This document shows, piece by piece, positions 34,839-44,005 of a DNA stretch of 64,000 nucleotides. The notes under the pieces were generated by a model. That model did not search any database and was not told the origin of the DNA. It saw only the letters and a program-made list of their open reading frames with translations. The position numbers and the translations under genes were made by a program. Source of the stretch: G963422745 sp963422745 (GTDB lineage Bacteria; Actinomycetota; Acidimicrobiia; Acidimicrobiales; Aldehydirespiratoraceae); contig OY730477.1 in the NCBI GenBank assembly GCA_963422745.1, positions 2,046,001 through 2,110,000 on the forward strand, read 5' to 3'. The stretch's first letter is position 1. The number at the start of each line of letters is the position of its first letter.

Positions 34839-34948
34839 CGTACCGTCCTTTGCTGTTGACGTACCGTCCGTGGCTGTCGAAGTACCTATTCCGTGGCTGT
34901 TGACGTACCGTCCGTGGCTGTCGAAGTACCGATTCCGTCAGTGCCGAA
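34839..34948. repeat. 44-bp-period (2 x 22) repeat block
   Basis: GTACCGTCCGTGGCTGTCGA with flanks recurs at 34861 and 34905 (44 bp). Half-units GACGTACCGTCC.. and GAAGTACC.ATTCCGT alternate roughly every 22 bp from 34839 to 34948, filling the gap before the UGSC partner gene. Confidence 0.85.
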
Positions 34949-34966
34949 CGGGGCGAGGCCTGATTG

Positions 34967-36013
34967 ATGCAAATAGGACCGGCTGAGTTGCTTGAGGTGG
35001 ATTTGGGTGCGGATGAATCGGTACTTGACGTCTATGAACGCCACGGCTGGGGTGATGGCCTCCCGCTCAACGCGCCCACTACCGAACGGGTGCGCGAGAT
35101 GCTGCATGCGCTCGGCGATGTGGACCCCGATGAAACCGTAGCTGTTCTGCCGCCACGCGCAGGTGTGGCCACGCGTCGTACGATCGCGGTCAACGCAGTT
35201 CTCGCGGGTTGCCGCCCGCAGCATCTAGAGGTGCTCGTGTCCGCGGTTCGCGCACTAGGCAGACCGGAGCTCAACCTTCGCGGCGTCAACGCCACCACTC
35301 ATCCTGTAGCACCACTGCTGATCGTGCACGGTGCCGTCGTGATCTCCGGTGGCTACAACTTCGGGCTCGGGGCTTTCGGACCAGGTAACCGATCCAACGC
35401 TGCCACGGGTCGGGCGCTGCGGCTGATTCTGTTGCATATTGCGGGGGCCACACCCGGTTCTGGTGACGCCTCCACCCAGGGAGGCCCCGCCAAGTACTCA
35501 TATTGTGTCGCCGAGAACATTGAGGCTTCTCCCTGGGGAGGCTACGCCCGCTCGATCGGTGTGGACGCGCCCTCGGCGGTGACGGTGCATTGCGGTGAGG
35601 CTCCCCACAACGTTCACGACATGGAATCCGACGAACCCGCACGCATACTTGACAAGGTCGCATCGGTGATGTGTTCCACAGGTCAGAACAATGCGCCGAT
35701 CAGTCAAGGCGAGTACTTCGCGATGCTGTGCCCCGAACACGCTGCGGTCTGCGCCAACGATGGCTGGACCCGACACGACGTCTCGTCTTACCTCTTCAAC
35801 CAGGCACGTATGCGGGTCGGCGAGCTGCGAAGGGCTTTCGATCTGCGAGCCTGGGCTCCGTGGGAGCAGCGGCTGCGCGATGATGACCTGATGCCGATGA
35901 CGGAGTCCGCTGGCAACATCAAGGTGGTGGTGGTCGGCGGCGCAGGCAAACACAGTTCCCTGATCCCGAGCTGGGGGATGACCCGCAGCGTGACCCTACC
36001 TGTTGAACCATGA
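34967..36013 (+). CDS. Conserved partner protein of the UGSC selenoprotein
   Basis: 348 residues from ATG 34967 (a TTG one codon earlier is also in frame). I do not know a function. The N terminus has ERHGWGDGLPLNAPTTERV..ML, the middle NFGLGAFGPGNRSNAATGRALRL, and near the C terminus a glycine-rich IKVVVVGGAGKHSSL strand-loop. Several Cys are scattered, none in a clear CxxC. Its stop overlaps the start of the UGSC gene (ATGA), so the two are almost certainly co-translated and may act as subunits of one redox enzyme. Confidence 0.75.
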   Translation: MQIGPAELLEVDLGADESVLDVYERHGWGDGLPLNAPTTERVREMLHALGDVDPDETVAVLPPRAGVATRRTIAVNAVLAGCRPQHLEVLVSAVRALGRPELNLRGVNATTHPVAPLLIVHGAVVISGGYNFGLGAFGPGNRSNAATGRALRLILLHIAGATPGSGDASTQGGPAKYSYCVAENIEASPWGGYARSIGVDAPSAVTVHCGEAPHNVHDMESDEPARILDKVASVMCSTGQNNAPISQGEYFAMLCPEHAAVCANDGWTRHDVSSYLFNQARMRVGELRRAFDLRAWAPWEQRLRDDDLMPMTESAGNIKVVVVGGAGKHSSLIPSWGMTRSVTLPVEP

Positions 36014-36543
36014 AGCTTCTCATCCATCGACCCGACGGTGCCGTTGGCGCTGAACCCTCCGTTGCGGCTGCACCGGTCCCGGTTCTCAGCGGCAAACGCA
36101 TAGGCCTGCTCGACAACCTGAAACCCAACGCGGGGGTGGTCTTGGCTCGACTTGGCGGACACCTCGCCGAGCGCACCGGTGCGGAGGTTATGACGCACCA
36201 GACAAAAAATGCTGCGTTGCCGTGCGAGGACCAGGTCCTTGAGCGCCTCGCAGCTGAGGTTCACGTCGTGTTGACCGGTACAGCAGATTGAGGGAGTTGC
36301 ACGTCGTGGAGTGTCCACGACTCTGTCAAGCTTGAAGCAATGGGCGTGCCGACCGTAGTGATCACCACACACGCTTTCAGGCGCTTGACCGAACAGGTGG
36401 CAGCCTCGCTGGGACGTAGGGATCTGCGGATCGCGGTGACTCGCCATCCAATTGGCGGTGTTGATGCCGGGACCGCGAAGGCATGGGCCGACGAGGTAAT
36501 CGACGACGTTCACGCGTTGTTGACCCAACAGGCAACCGGCTGA
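36010..36543 (+). CDS. UGSC-family selenoprotein (in-frame UGA)
   Basis: From ATG 36010 the frame crosses TGA 36289-36291 and ends at 36543: 177 residues with Sec94 in TGTAD-U-GSC-TSW, the U-G-S-C motif that names this family. Before it comes GKRIGLLDNLKPNAGVVLARL and AEVHVVLTG; after it HDSVKLEAMGVPTVVITTHAF and a VTRHPIGG segment, fitting a Rossmann-like fold. A standard caller would give two fragments (36010-36291 and 36340-36543). A strong hairpin lies after the UGA. Function is unknown; a redox role is implied by Sec and Cys97. Confidence 0.92.
36303..36321 (+). promoter_or_regulatory. Bacterial SECIS hairpin of the UGSC gene
   Basis: GUCGUGG (36303-36309) pairs perfectly with CCACGAC (36315-36321) around the loop AGUGU at 36310-36314. 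The loop begins 19 nt after the UGA and has G as its second base, matching bacterial SECIS rules. Confidence 0.85.
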
Positions 36544-36571
36544 TGAACCGGTGCCTGTAAGCACATCGGCT

Positions 36572-36738
36572 CCGAGGTCGACCCCAACTGAGCCGTATGA
36601 GCACCTTGGCCTCGGTGGTGTAATGCCCTCCGCGCCCGAGGCCGACCGTCCAACTGAGCCCGATGAGCACTACAAGCCACCACATCATCAGCAGTCAGGT
36701 GCCCCGAGGCCGACCCAACCGAGCCGGATGAGCACCGA
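36572..36738. repeat. 66-bp-period triplicate repeat
   Basis: Three degenerate copies of CCGAGGcCGACCcaACTGAG followed by CC.ATGAGCAC start near 36572, 36636 and 36704; the internal AACTGAG/AACCGAG anchors at 36586, 36652 and 36717 are 66 and 65 bp apart. The block fills the gap between the UGSC gene and the SDR gene. Confidence 0.82.
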
Positions 36739-36779
36739 GCCATGATGAAACGCAGAATCTTCACTATGGGTGTCGGGTT

Positions 36780-37577
36780 GTGAGCGTTGAGATTGATCTC
36801 GGCGGCTCGGTTGCTGTGGTCACCGGATCCGGTGCCGGTATAGGCCGTGAGATCGCCCGTTGGCTGGCCCGTGGGGGAGCACATGTCGCGGTGATCGACG
36901 TAAGGGCAGACAAAGCCTCCTCTGTAGTGGCCGAGATAGCCGCCGAGGGAGGCTCAGCGGAGGTTGTGATCGCCGACTTCCGTGACGACGACGCCATTGA
37001 CGACGCCATCGTGGACGTGGCGGCTCGCAACGGCCGCCTGGATGTCGCCGTCAACAACATCGGCATGTTTCCTGCGGGCCGAGGGCCGAGACCGTTCGTG
37101 CAGACCACTGGTGGCGACTGGCGTGACGTGGTTGACCAGAACCTGATCACAGCTGCGCTGTCGGCCAGAGTGGAAGCTGAGGTGATGATGGGGATGGGTA
37201 ATCGCGGCGTGATCATCTTTGTGACCAGCGGCGAGACCACCCGACCGTCACCGGTGATGGCTACCTACGCAGCGGCGAAGACCGCTATCAATCACCTCGT
37301 CACGACCCTAGCGGTAGAGCTCGGCTCCGCAGGCATAAGAGTCCTGGCGGTCGCGCCTGGGACCACCGACACTGAGACTGTCGCCGCAACGATGTCACAG
37401 GAACAGCTGGACGCCATCGCCGCTTCTACACCGCTTGGGCAACGGGTTGAACACGACGAGTTGGGTCGCCTCGTCGTGTTCCTTGCGAGCGATCTCGCCA
37501 GGGCGATCACCGGCCAGTTCGTACTTGCCGACGCCGGAGCGTTTCTGAGCCGCAACCGGCCCTCAATCATGGGTTAA
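36780..37577 (+). CDS. Short-chain dehydrogenase/reductase (SDR)
   Basis: 265 residues from GTG 36780. TGSGAGIGREIA is the cofactor glycine motif; DVRADKAS suggests NAD(H) preference through the Asp; VNNIGM replaces NNAG; the active site is S...Y-x3-K with TYAAAK. The C terminus has VLADAGAFLSRNRP. A complete classical SDR, substrate unknown. It stands alone between repeat blocks. Confidence 0.92.
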   Translation: MSVEIDLGGSVAVVTGSGAGIGREIARWLARGGAHVAVIDVRADKASSVVAEIAAEGGSAEVVIADFRDDDAIDDAIVDVAARNGRLDVAVNNIGMFPAGRGPRPFVQTTGGDWRDVVDQNLITAALSARVEAEVMMGMGNRGVIIFVTSGETTRPSPVMATYAAAKTAINHLVTTLAVELGSAGIRVLAVAPGTTDTETVAATMSQEQLDAIAASTPLGQRVEHDELGRLVVFLASDLARAITGQFVLADAGAFLSRNRPSIMG

Positions 37578-37583
37578 CTTCCG

Positions 37584-37696
37584 CTCCCCTACCCTTCACC
37601 TCCCCTACCCTTGACTAGGTGAACATCAATAATTGATCGTGTCACCAATTGATTCGGTCGTCCTGGCAGGCTGCGTCGTCCCCTGGCAGGCTGCGG
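37584..37696. repeat. Two short direct repeats between SDR and GNAT genes
   Basis: CTCCCCTACCCTT is repeated at 37584 and 37600 (16 bp apart), and CCTGGCAGGCTGCG at 37662 and 37682 (20 bp apart), in the convergent gap. Confidence 0.7.
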
Positions 37697-37720
37697 CGGA
37701 ACCGCTAACGATGAATTACG

Positions 37721-38314
37721 TCAGCTTCGTATCCAGGTATCGATCAGCCTTGACCCGCATTCGGCCCAATCCTCAACTGTGATCCCAAAACGGATGTGGT
37801 CTTCCCACACACCGGCGATCTCCAGGTAGCGCAGCGCTGTGCCCTCGGCGCGTAAGCCCAGTTTCTCAACAACACGAAGGCTCGCTTTGTTGCGAGGAAC
37901 GATCGCTGCTTGCACCCGATGCAGTTGCAGTTCCTGGAATGCGAAACGCAAAACCATCACCAGGGCTTCAGGCATGTAACCGCGTCCCGCGAAGCGCTCG
38001 TCGATCCAATAGCCGACGTAGGCATTCTGAAATGGACCTCGCTGGATGCTATTGAGGTTCACTTCTCCGGCGAACCTTGTGTCAACGAACAGTCCGAATC
38101 CATAGCCGGTTCCGGTTTGACGTTCACGCCGCCGTGCCAAGCAGCGTGCCCCGAATGCGCGCCGATCCTCAATCACGTCAGGGGCTCCCGGCGCAGGTCG
38201 AGGTTCCCACTTGGACAGCCAAGCCTTGTTGTGGCGTCGAACCTCTCGCCACGCCTCGAAGTCACCCGATTCGATCGGCCTCAGCAACACACAGCGCCCG
38301 CGCAAGTTCGTCAC
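37721..38314 (-). CDS. GNAT N-acetyltransferase (RimJ/RimL-like)
   Basis: 197 residues from GTG 38314, immediately before the conserved GRCVLLRPIESGDFEAWREV start. GEVNLNSIQRGPFQNAYVGYWIDERFAGRGYMPEAL carries the acetyl-CoA pyrophosphate loop (RFAGRGYM), and AIVPRNKASLRVVEKLGLRAEG is the C-terminal GNAT block. It probably acetylates a protein N terminus or small amine. A longer frame upstream runs through a 52-bp duplication and is not used. Confidence 0.9.
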   Translation of the reverse strand: MTNLRGRCVLLRPIESGDFEAWREVRRHNKAWLSKWEPRPAPGAPDVIEDRRAFGARCLARRRERQTGTGYGFGLFVDTRFAGEVNLNSIQRGPFQNAYVGYWIDERFAGRGYMPEALVMVLRFAFQELQLHRVQAAIVPRNKASLRVVEKLGLRAEGTALRYLEIAGVWEDHIRFGITVEDWAECGSRLIDTWIRS

Positions 38315-38383
38315 TCGTCGCGATATTACGTAGTAATCGCTAACGCCGTGAACGATGGTGTACGACAACGAGCCTGATCTGCA

Positions 38384-38501
38384 CGCCGAAATACTGGCTG
38401 CGCTGACGCCGCCACCGTCACCCGGAGCGGGTTCGCAGTCCTGTCTGGGCGCCGAAATACTGGCTGCGCTGACGCCGCCACCGTCACCCGGAGCGGGTTC
38501 G
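38384..38501. repeat. 66-bp-period direct repeat (52-bp identical copies)
   Basis: Bases 38384-38435 and 38450-38501 are identical over 52 bp (CGCCGAAATACTGGCTGCGC... to GAGCGGGTTCG). It lies upstream of the GNAT gene. The remaining spacer to 38700 is AT-richer and must hold the collagen-like gene promoter; no further gene is seen. Confidence 0.92.
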
Positions 38502-38700
38502 GTGATCTCATTCATGGCTAGTGACGTGCGCCAAACATGAACGCAATCAGCGCTCAATCAGCACCCTCCAGGCTTAAGGATCCAAACGCCAATTGTTATT
38601 TCCAAATCATGACTAGATTACCGGTGTTACTTCCCCGGTTCTCCCAGAGTGGGACGTATCCGATAATCGTGAACAAATCCCAACTCGGAGTTGAATCCTT

Positions 38701-41650
38701 ATGAGCATTCTTGGCGAGGCAAGCCGCACCATTGAAAGGACTGGGATCGCTCTGGCGTGCGCCTTGGCGGTCGTGTCATTGACAATCTCATTGACCAATC
38801 AAGCTGGCGCGGGTCCGGTGGGTCCCGCCGGACCCGCTGGTCAACAGGGTGAACCCGGCACAGATGGTGCTCTCGGCCTCCAAGGACCCAAAGGCGACAC
38901 CGGACCCGCAGGGCCAGCCGGACCGGGGGGGGGGGGCAGCCGGACCTAAAGGCGACACCGGACCAGTAGGACCCGCCGGACCAGCAGGACCTAAAGGCGA
39001 CAAAGGCGAAAAGGGCGACCCCGGAGCCAAAGGCGACGCTGGCGACCCCGGACCCCGCGGACACAAAGGCGACAAGGGCCAAAGGGGCGAAATCGGACCA
39101 GAAGGACCCAAAGGCGATCCCGGCGAAATTGGACCAGAAGGACCCAAAGGCGATCCCGGCGAAATCGGACCAGAAGGACCCAAAGGCGATCCCGGCGAAA
39201 TTGGACCAGAAGGACCCAAAGGACCCAGCGGAGGACCAGTCGGACCCAAGGGCGATACCGGACCTGAAGGACCCAAGGGTGACAAGGGTGACAAGGGTGA
39301 CCAAGGCGACGTCGGACCCCGCGGCGACGCAGGACCAGCCGGAGCGAAAGGCGAACAAGGCGACGCAGGCTTTGACGGCCTCCCAGGAGCGAAGGGCGAC
39401 CAAGGCGACGTCGGACCCCGCGGACACAAAGGCGATAAGGGCCAGAGGGGCGAAATTGGACCCGCTGGCCCCGCAGGCGACGAAGGACCCCGGGGACCCC
39501 GCGGACACAAAGGCGATAAGGGCCAGAGGGGCGAAATTGGACCCAGCGGAGGACCAGTCGGACCCAAGGGCGATACCGGACCTGAAGGACCCAAGGGTGA
39601 CAAGGGTGACAAGGGCGACCAAGGCGACGTCGGACCCCGCGGACACAAAGGCGATAAGGGCCAGAGGGGCGAAATTGGACCCGCTGGCCCCGCAGGCGAC
39701 GAAGGACCCCGGGGACCCCGCGGACACAAAGGCGATAAGGGCCAGAGGGGCGAAATTGGACCCAGCGGAGGACCAGTCGGACCCAAGGGCGATACCGGAC
39801 CTGAAGGACCCAAGGGTGACAAGGGTGACAAGGGTGACCAAGGCGACGTCGGACCCCGCGGCGACGCAGGACCAGCCGGAGCGAAAGGCGAACAAGGCGA
39901 CGCAGGCTTTGACGGCCTCCCAGGAGCGAAGGGCGACCAAGGCGACGTCGGACCCCGCGGACACAAAGGCGATAAGGGCCAGAGGGGCGAAATTGGACCC
40001 GCTGGCCCCGCAGGCGACGAAGGACCCCGGGGACCCCGCGGACACAAAGGCGATAAGGGCCAGAGGGGCGAAATTGGACCCAGCGGAGGACCAGTCGGAC
40101 CCAAGGGCGATACCGGACCTGAAGGACCCAAGGGTGACAAGGGTGACAAGGGCGACCAAGGCGACGTCGGACCCCGCGGACACAAAGGCGATAAGGGCGA
40201 AAAGGGCGACCAAGGTGACGCCGGACCAGCAGGAGACCGCGGGGCCCGCGGATTCAAAGGCGACAAGGGCGAAAAGGGCGACGCCGGACCAGCCGGACCC
40301 AAGGGCGACGCCGGACCAGCAGGACCAGCCGGAGCCAAAGGCGAACAAGGCCTCCCCGGATTTGACGGCCTCGAAGGAGCCAAAGGCGACAAAGGCGACA
40401 AGGGTGACCAAGGCGACGCCGGACCCCGCGGACCAGCCGGACCAGCCGGACCCGCAGGAACAAACGGAGCCGCAGGAGCCAAAGGCGACACCGGCGACGC
40501 CGGACCCCGCGGACCAGCCGGACCCGCAGGAACAAACGGAGCCGCAGGAGCCAAAGGCGGCAAAGGCGACAAAGGTGACAAAGGCGAAACCGGCGACACC
40601 GGACCCAGCGGAGGACCCCAGGGACCCCGCGGACACAAAGGCGATAAGGGCGAAAAGGGTGACAAGGGTGACCAAGGTGACGCCGGACCAGCAGGAGACC
40701 GCGGGGCCCGCGGATTCAAAGGCGACAAGGGCGAAAAGGGCGACGCCGGACCAGCCGGACCCAAGGGCGACGCCGGACCAGCAGGACCAGCCGGAGCCAA
40801 AGGCGAACAAGGCCTCCCCGGATTTGACGGCCTCGAAGGAGCCAAAGGCGACAAAGGCGACAAGGGTGACCAAGGCGACGCCGGACCCCGCGGACCAGCC
40901 GGACCAGCCGGACCCGCAGGAACAAACGGAGCCGCAGGAGCCAAAGGCGACACCGGCGACGCCGGACCAGCCGGACCAGCCGGACCCAAAGGCGACACCG
41001 GACCCCGCGGAGCCACCGGAGCCACCGGACCCAGCGGAGGACCAGCCGGACCAGCCGGACCCGCAGGACCCAAAGGTGACACCGGCGACGCCGGACCCCG
41101 CGGACCAGCCGGACCAGCCGGAACAAACGGAGCCGCAGGAGCCAAGGGCGACAAGGGCGACCCCGGATTTGACGGCCTCCCAGGTGACAAGGGTGACAAG
41201 GGTGACAAAGGCGACACCGGCGACCCCGGATCAGCCGGACCCGCAGGACCCAAAGGTGACACCGGCGACCCCGGATCAGCCGGACCCGCAGGACCCGCAG
41301 GACCCAAAGGCGACACCGGCGACCGCGGACCAGCCGGACCAGCCGGACCCGCAGGACCCAAAGGCGACAAAGGTGACAAAGGCGACATCGGAGCCCCAGG
41401 ATTTGACGGACCGCAAGGATTCGCAGGACCCAAGGGCGACAAAGGCGACAAGGGCGACAAGGGCGACAAAGGCGACAAAGGCGACCCGGGCACTCCCTCC
41501 TCCACCGCGCATGGATCAACCGGCAAGGCAGGACCCGGCGGACCCGCCGACGACACCAGAGGCAGGGAGCACGTATTACCTCAAGCCGTCACACCAACAA
41601 CCCCCAAGAAAAAGACCGTCGCCAAAAAGAGTGCGAAACGGCTGAGCTGA
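38701..41650 (+). CDS. Collagen-like repeat protein, interrupted by frameshift at a G12 tract
   Basis: ATG 38701 opens a 24-residue N terminus and a membrane anchor (IALACALAVVSLTISLT), then Gly-X-Y repeats. At the G12 run (38925-38936) this frame ends after 82 residues (stop 38947-38949), while collagen repeats resume in the neighbouring frame and run to 41650. With 11 or 14 G the gene would encode about 982 residues. The repeat region (GDKG, GPAGPKGD, GFDG and similar) contains two nearly identical long duplicated blocks, and ends in a Lys-rich tail (TPKKKTVAKKSAKR). Such proteins are usually surface filaments. Either the gene is phase-variable and OFF here, or the tract length is a sequence error. 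Confidence 0.85.
38925..38936. repeat. G12 homopolymer in the collagen-like gene
   Basis: Twelve consecutive G at the exact point where the reading frame breaks. Loss of one G or gain of two restores the long frame. Confidence 0.9.
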
Positions 41651-42819
41651 TGATGCGTGCCCTTGAGCCATTCTCGGTCCCTGAGCCGCCTGGGCGGCCG
41701 GAATTCGGGGACCGAGAATGGAGACGATGTCCCAGCGGACGGCTGCGTCGCGGGTGCCCTCTAGGAACTGTCGGAAGCGGCGGCCCATGCGCTCCGCGTG
41801 GTCGCCGTAGTGCGACAGGTCCATAGTGGCGGTGACCGGCTGACCAGCCACCCAATACATGAGCCCGTAGGCCACGTCTGCCATTAACTCGTCATGCGAC
41901 CACGCCGTTCCGCCGTTGGCTGCCAGCTCGGCCCGGTAGAGGTCCAGCAGTTCGCGTTCGTGCTCAACTATGTTCCAGCATGACGTGGCCAAGAACCAGA
42001 CCACGTCATTTCCCGGACAGTTGCGTAACCCGAGTTGCCAGTCAACGATAACGATCGACCCGTCAGGCCGAAACAACATATTGTCAAGCTGAAAGTCACC
42101 GTGGCAGTACGTCCACGGCCGGGCGTCAATCTCCGCGCACCATGGCGCGGTGTCATACAGGTAACGCCGCTTGATGAACTCCGCCAACTCTGCGGGATAG
42201 AAGTCGGGTTCGCGCTCGGTGAGGGTGTCCCAGCCGAGCTGGCCGATCCAGGCATTGGACCAGAACCCTTCGCGGTCCCAGGTGTGCAGCCACGGCCGCA
42301 CAATCTCGGGGTCCATCCAAAAGCGCCCGTGAAGCCGTGCCAACATCTGCATGAGCCGCCGAGCGGTGTCGGTGTCGGTGCCGATGGTGACGTCACCGTC
42401 GTCGGCGGGCGCGATGTCCTCAAGGATCAACATGTTGTGGTCGGATTCGGGCTCATAGACATTGACGAAGCCCTTCGGTTTGGCCAAGTCAATACGGTCG
42501 GCGACCTCCCGGTAGAAGCCAGCCTCGCGTTCGTAGAATCGCATGGCCGGGTTGGCGAGCTTGGAGAACTCGTCGTGGTTGGGTGCCTTGGCCACGAACG
42601 TTGAGGGCATGTCGCAGGGCTCAGCCCAGGCGACCCGGAGCCTGCCGATCTGACCGGTCGCGCCGATGATTCCTGTAGCGGCTCAAGGTCGATTGAGGTC
42701 GCGTCGGGGCAGTCGAAGCCGCTGTCACGCAGCGCCCCAACGAGCCACGAAGGGGTGATGTCGGAGAGCAACTTGGGTAATGCGGTCACCGGTAGGTTCC
42801 TTGCGTCGGTCAAGTCCAC
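41576..42819 (-). pseudogene. APH-like phosphotransferase, frameshifted and with replaced C terminus
   Basis: The N terminus (VTALPKLLSDITPSWLVGAL, GTG 42789 or 42819) is in one frame up to about 42675; there the frame shifts by one and continues as GATGQIGRLRVAWAEPCDMPS, then FYEREAGFYREVADRI, YCHGDFQLDNMLF and IVDWQLGLRNCPGNDV, the kinase catalytic motifs. The last 30 or so codons read antisense into the collagen-gene terminator and have no homology. It would otherwise be an intact small-molecule kinase like the one at 19828. It is the distal gene of a minus-strand operon. Confidence 0.75.
41668..41721. terminator. Large compound hairpin after the collagen-like gene
   Basis: A perfect 14-bp inverted repeat (CCATTCTCGGTCCC at 41668 and its complement at 41708-41721) encloses a second hairpin, GCCGCC-TG-GGCGGC. 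It lies 18 bp after the collagen-like stop, between convergent genes, and marks the start of the more GC-rich block. No T run follows, so termination is probable from position only. Confidence 0.6.
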
Positions 42820-44005
42820 AAGTCGCCCAGTGCGACGAGTCGAGAGATCACTGCGGGTTCTGTCTTAGGGCGGACGAAACGCAGACCCATGACCCCGTGG
42901 GTGCGTCCGGCCGGGTCGATCCAGTTAGCGACGCCGGGATCGGAGCCAGCAATCACAATCCGTACCCGATCGCCGTCGCGCACGGCGTTGGCGGAGTCAA
43001 TGTAACCCTCACCGGAGGAGTAGTTGGCCAGGTTTTCCATCCAGTGGTTGCACAACTGGAAGTTCCGGTGCTGGGAGGGGACCTCGTCAAACTCAACCAC
43101 CAGCGCCATGGCGTCAGGAACCCGCCAGTACCCAAACTCAAAGTGCCTGTCGTCGGGCGAGCCACCGATTCGTTCATACCACTCCCGGGTGAACTCGGTC
43201 TCGTTCTCGCGGGTGAGCAGGTCTCGTGTCCAGCCCGCATAGTCGGCTTGTAGACCCAGGATGAGCTGTCCTGCCACCGCAAGCCGCTCGGCCATGTCCG
43301 CCGGTGTGGGCGGTTCGGGTTGGTCGTGGCTGTCGAGGCAGACAATCCGCAGCCTCGGTGCGGTCTCAGCGGTGCGGTCGGCGTCGACGACGCGCCCTAT
43401 CAGCTCCCGAGTGGTTGGAGTCATCGACATCCACGGCCCGTTGTCGCCGGGAGGTTCGACCGAGAGCACGAAGTCGACAATGCCGTCAATGCCAACGAAG
43501 TCGCTCAGGTGGGCTGTGTGTGTGGGGGGGGGGTCTTGGCGTTGTTGGGGTTGAAACGGCCGAGGTGCGACTCCGCATTGCGCCCACAGTCGAAGGCCCC
43601 CACATCAGGCGGGATGGGCGGAGATCAAGCCGACAGGTGGGTGTAAGCACTGCCGGGCGTGCCGGTGATGCGGTAGCGCATGCTCGGGTCGACGGGCTAC
43701 ACGATGTGATCCTGGTTCGGAGACTGCACCCCCATGCCGCCCCGCAGCGGAGGCGGGATTACGGCGACCCGGTTGCCGCGCGTGTCCGGGGTGCGCCGTT
43801 CGATAACTCGGGCGTTGGCCATCAGCATCATGCGAGTGAGATAACGGAATCCCTCAACTCGGTCTCTGGGGTCGCCGTCGGGTGTTTCGCGCAGCACGAT
43901 CTCTCCGGCCGCTTTGAGCGTGTCGCAGTAGTCCCGCCAGGCTCGTCCGTCCAGCAGCCGGGCTTGACGTTCGGCGTCAAACGCCGTCTTGTTGGCATCG
44001 GTCAT
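42810..44005 (-). pseudogene. DUF1214-like protein gene with two stops and a frameshift
   Basis: Starting at ATG 44005 (DANKTAFDAERQARLLDGRA, GFRYLTRMMLMANARV) one frame runs to a TAG at 43697, continues collinearly (PVDPSMRYRITGTPGSAYTH) to a TGA at 43625, then GAFDCGRNAESHLGRFN up to a G10/GT tract at 43514-43533. After that the sequence resumes in another frame (AHLSDFVGIDGIVDFVLSVE) to 42810. The assembled protein of about 398 residues matches the layout of actinobacterial DUF1214-type proteins, often beside fatty-acid genes. Three lesions in one gene suggest decay or poor sequence. Confidence 0.7.
43524..43533. repeat. G10 homopolymer flanked by a GT run
   Basis: TGTGTGTGT precedes ten G. 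It marks the frameshift point in the DUF1214-like gene. Confidence 0.85.

Noticed and set aside
38699..41556. Very long antisense frames (over 700 and 900 codons) across the collagen-like gene
   Set aside because: They follow from the Gly-X-Y repeat DNA, which is open on several frames; content is Pro/Ser/Leu low complexity with no start context.
39129..41645. 838-codon plus-strand frame overlapping the collagen-like repeats
   Set aside because: Out-of-frame reading of the same repeats (PDPRA, KATKA); no homology and no anchor sequence.
43625..43627. In-frame TGA of the DUF1214-like gene as selenocysteine
   Set aside because: It is accompanied by a TAG and a frameshift and has no Cys partner motif.
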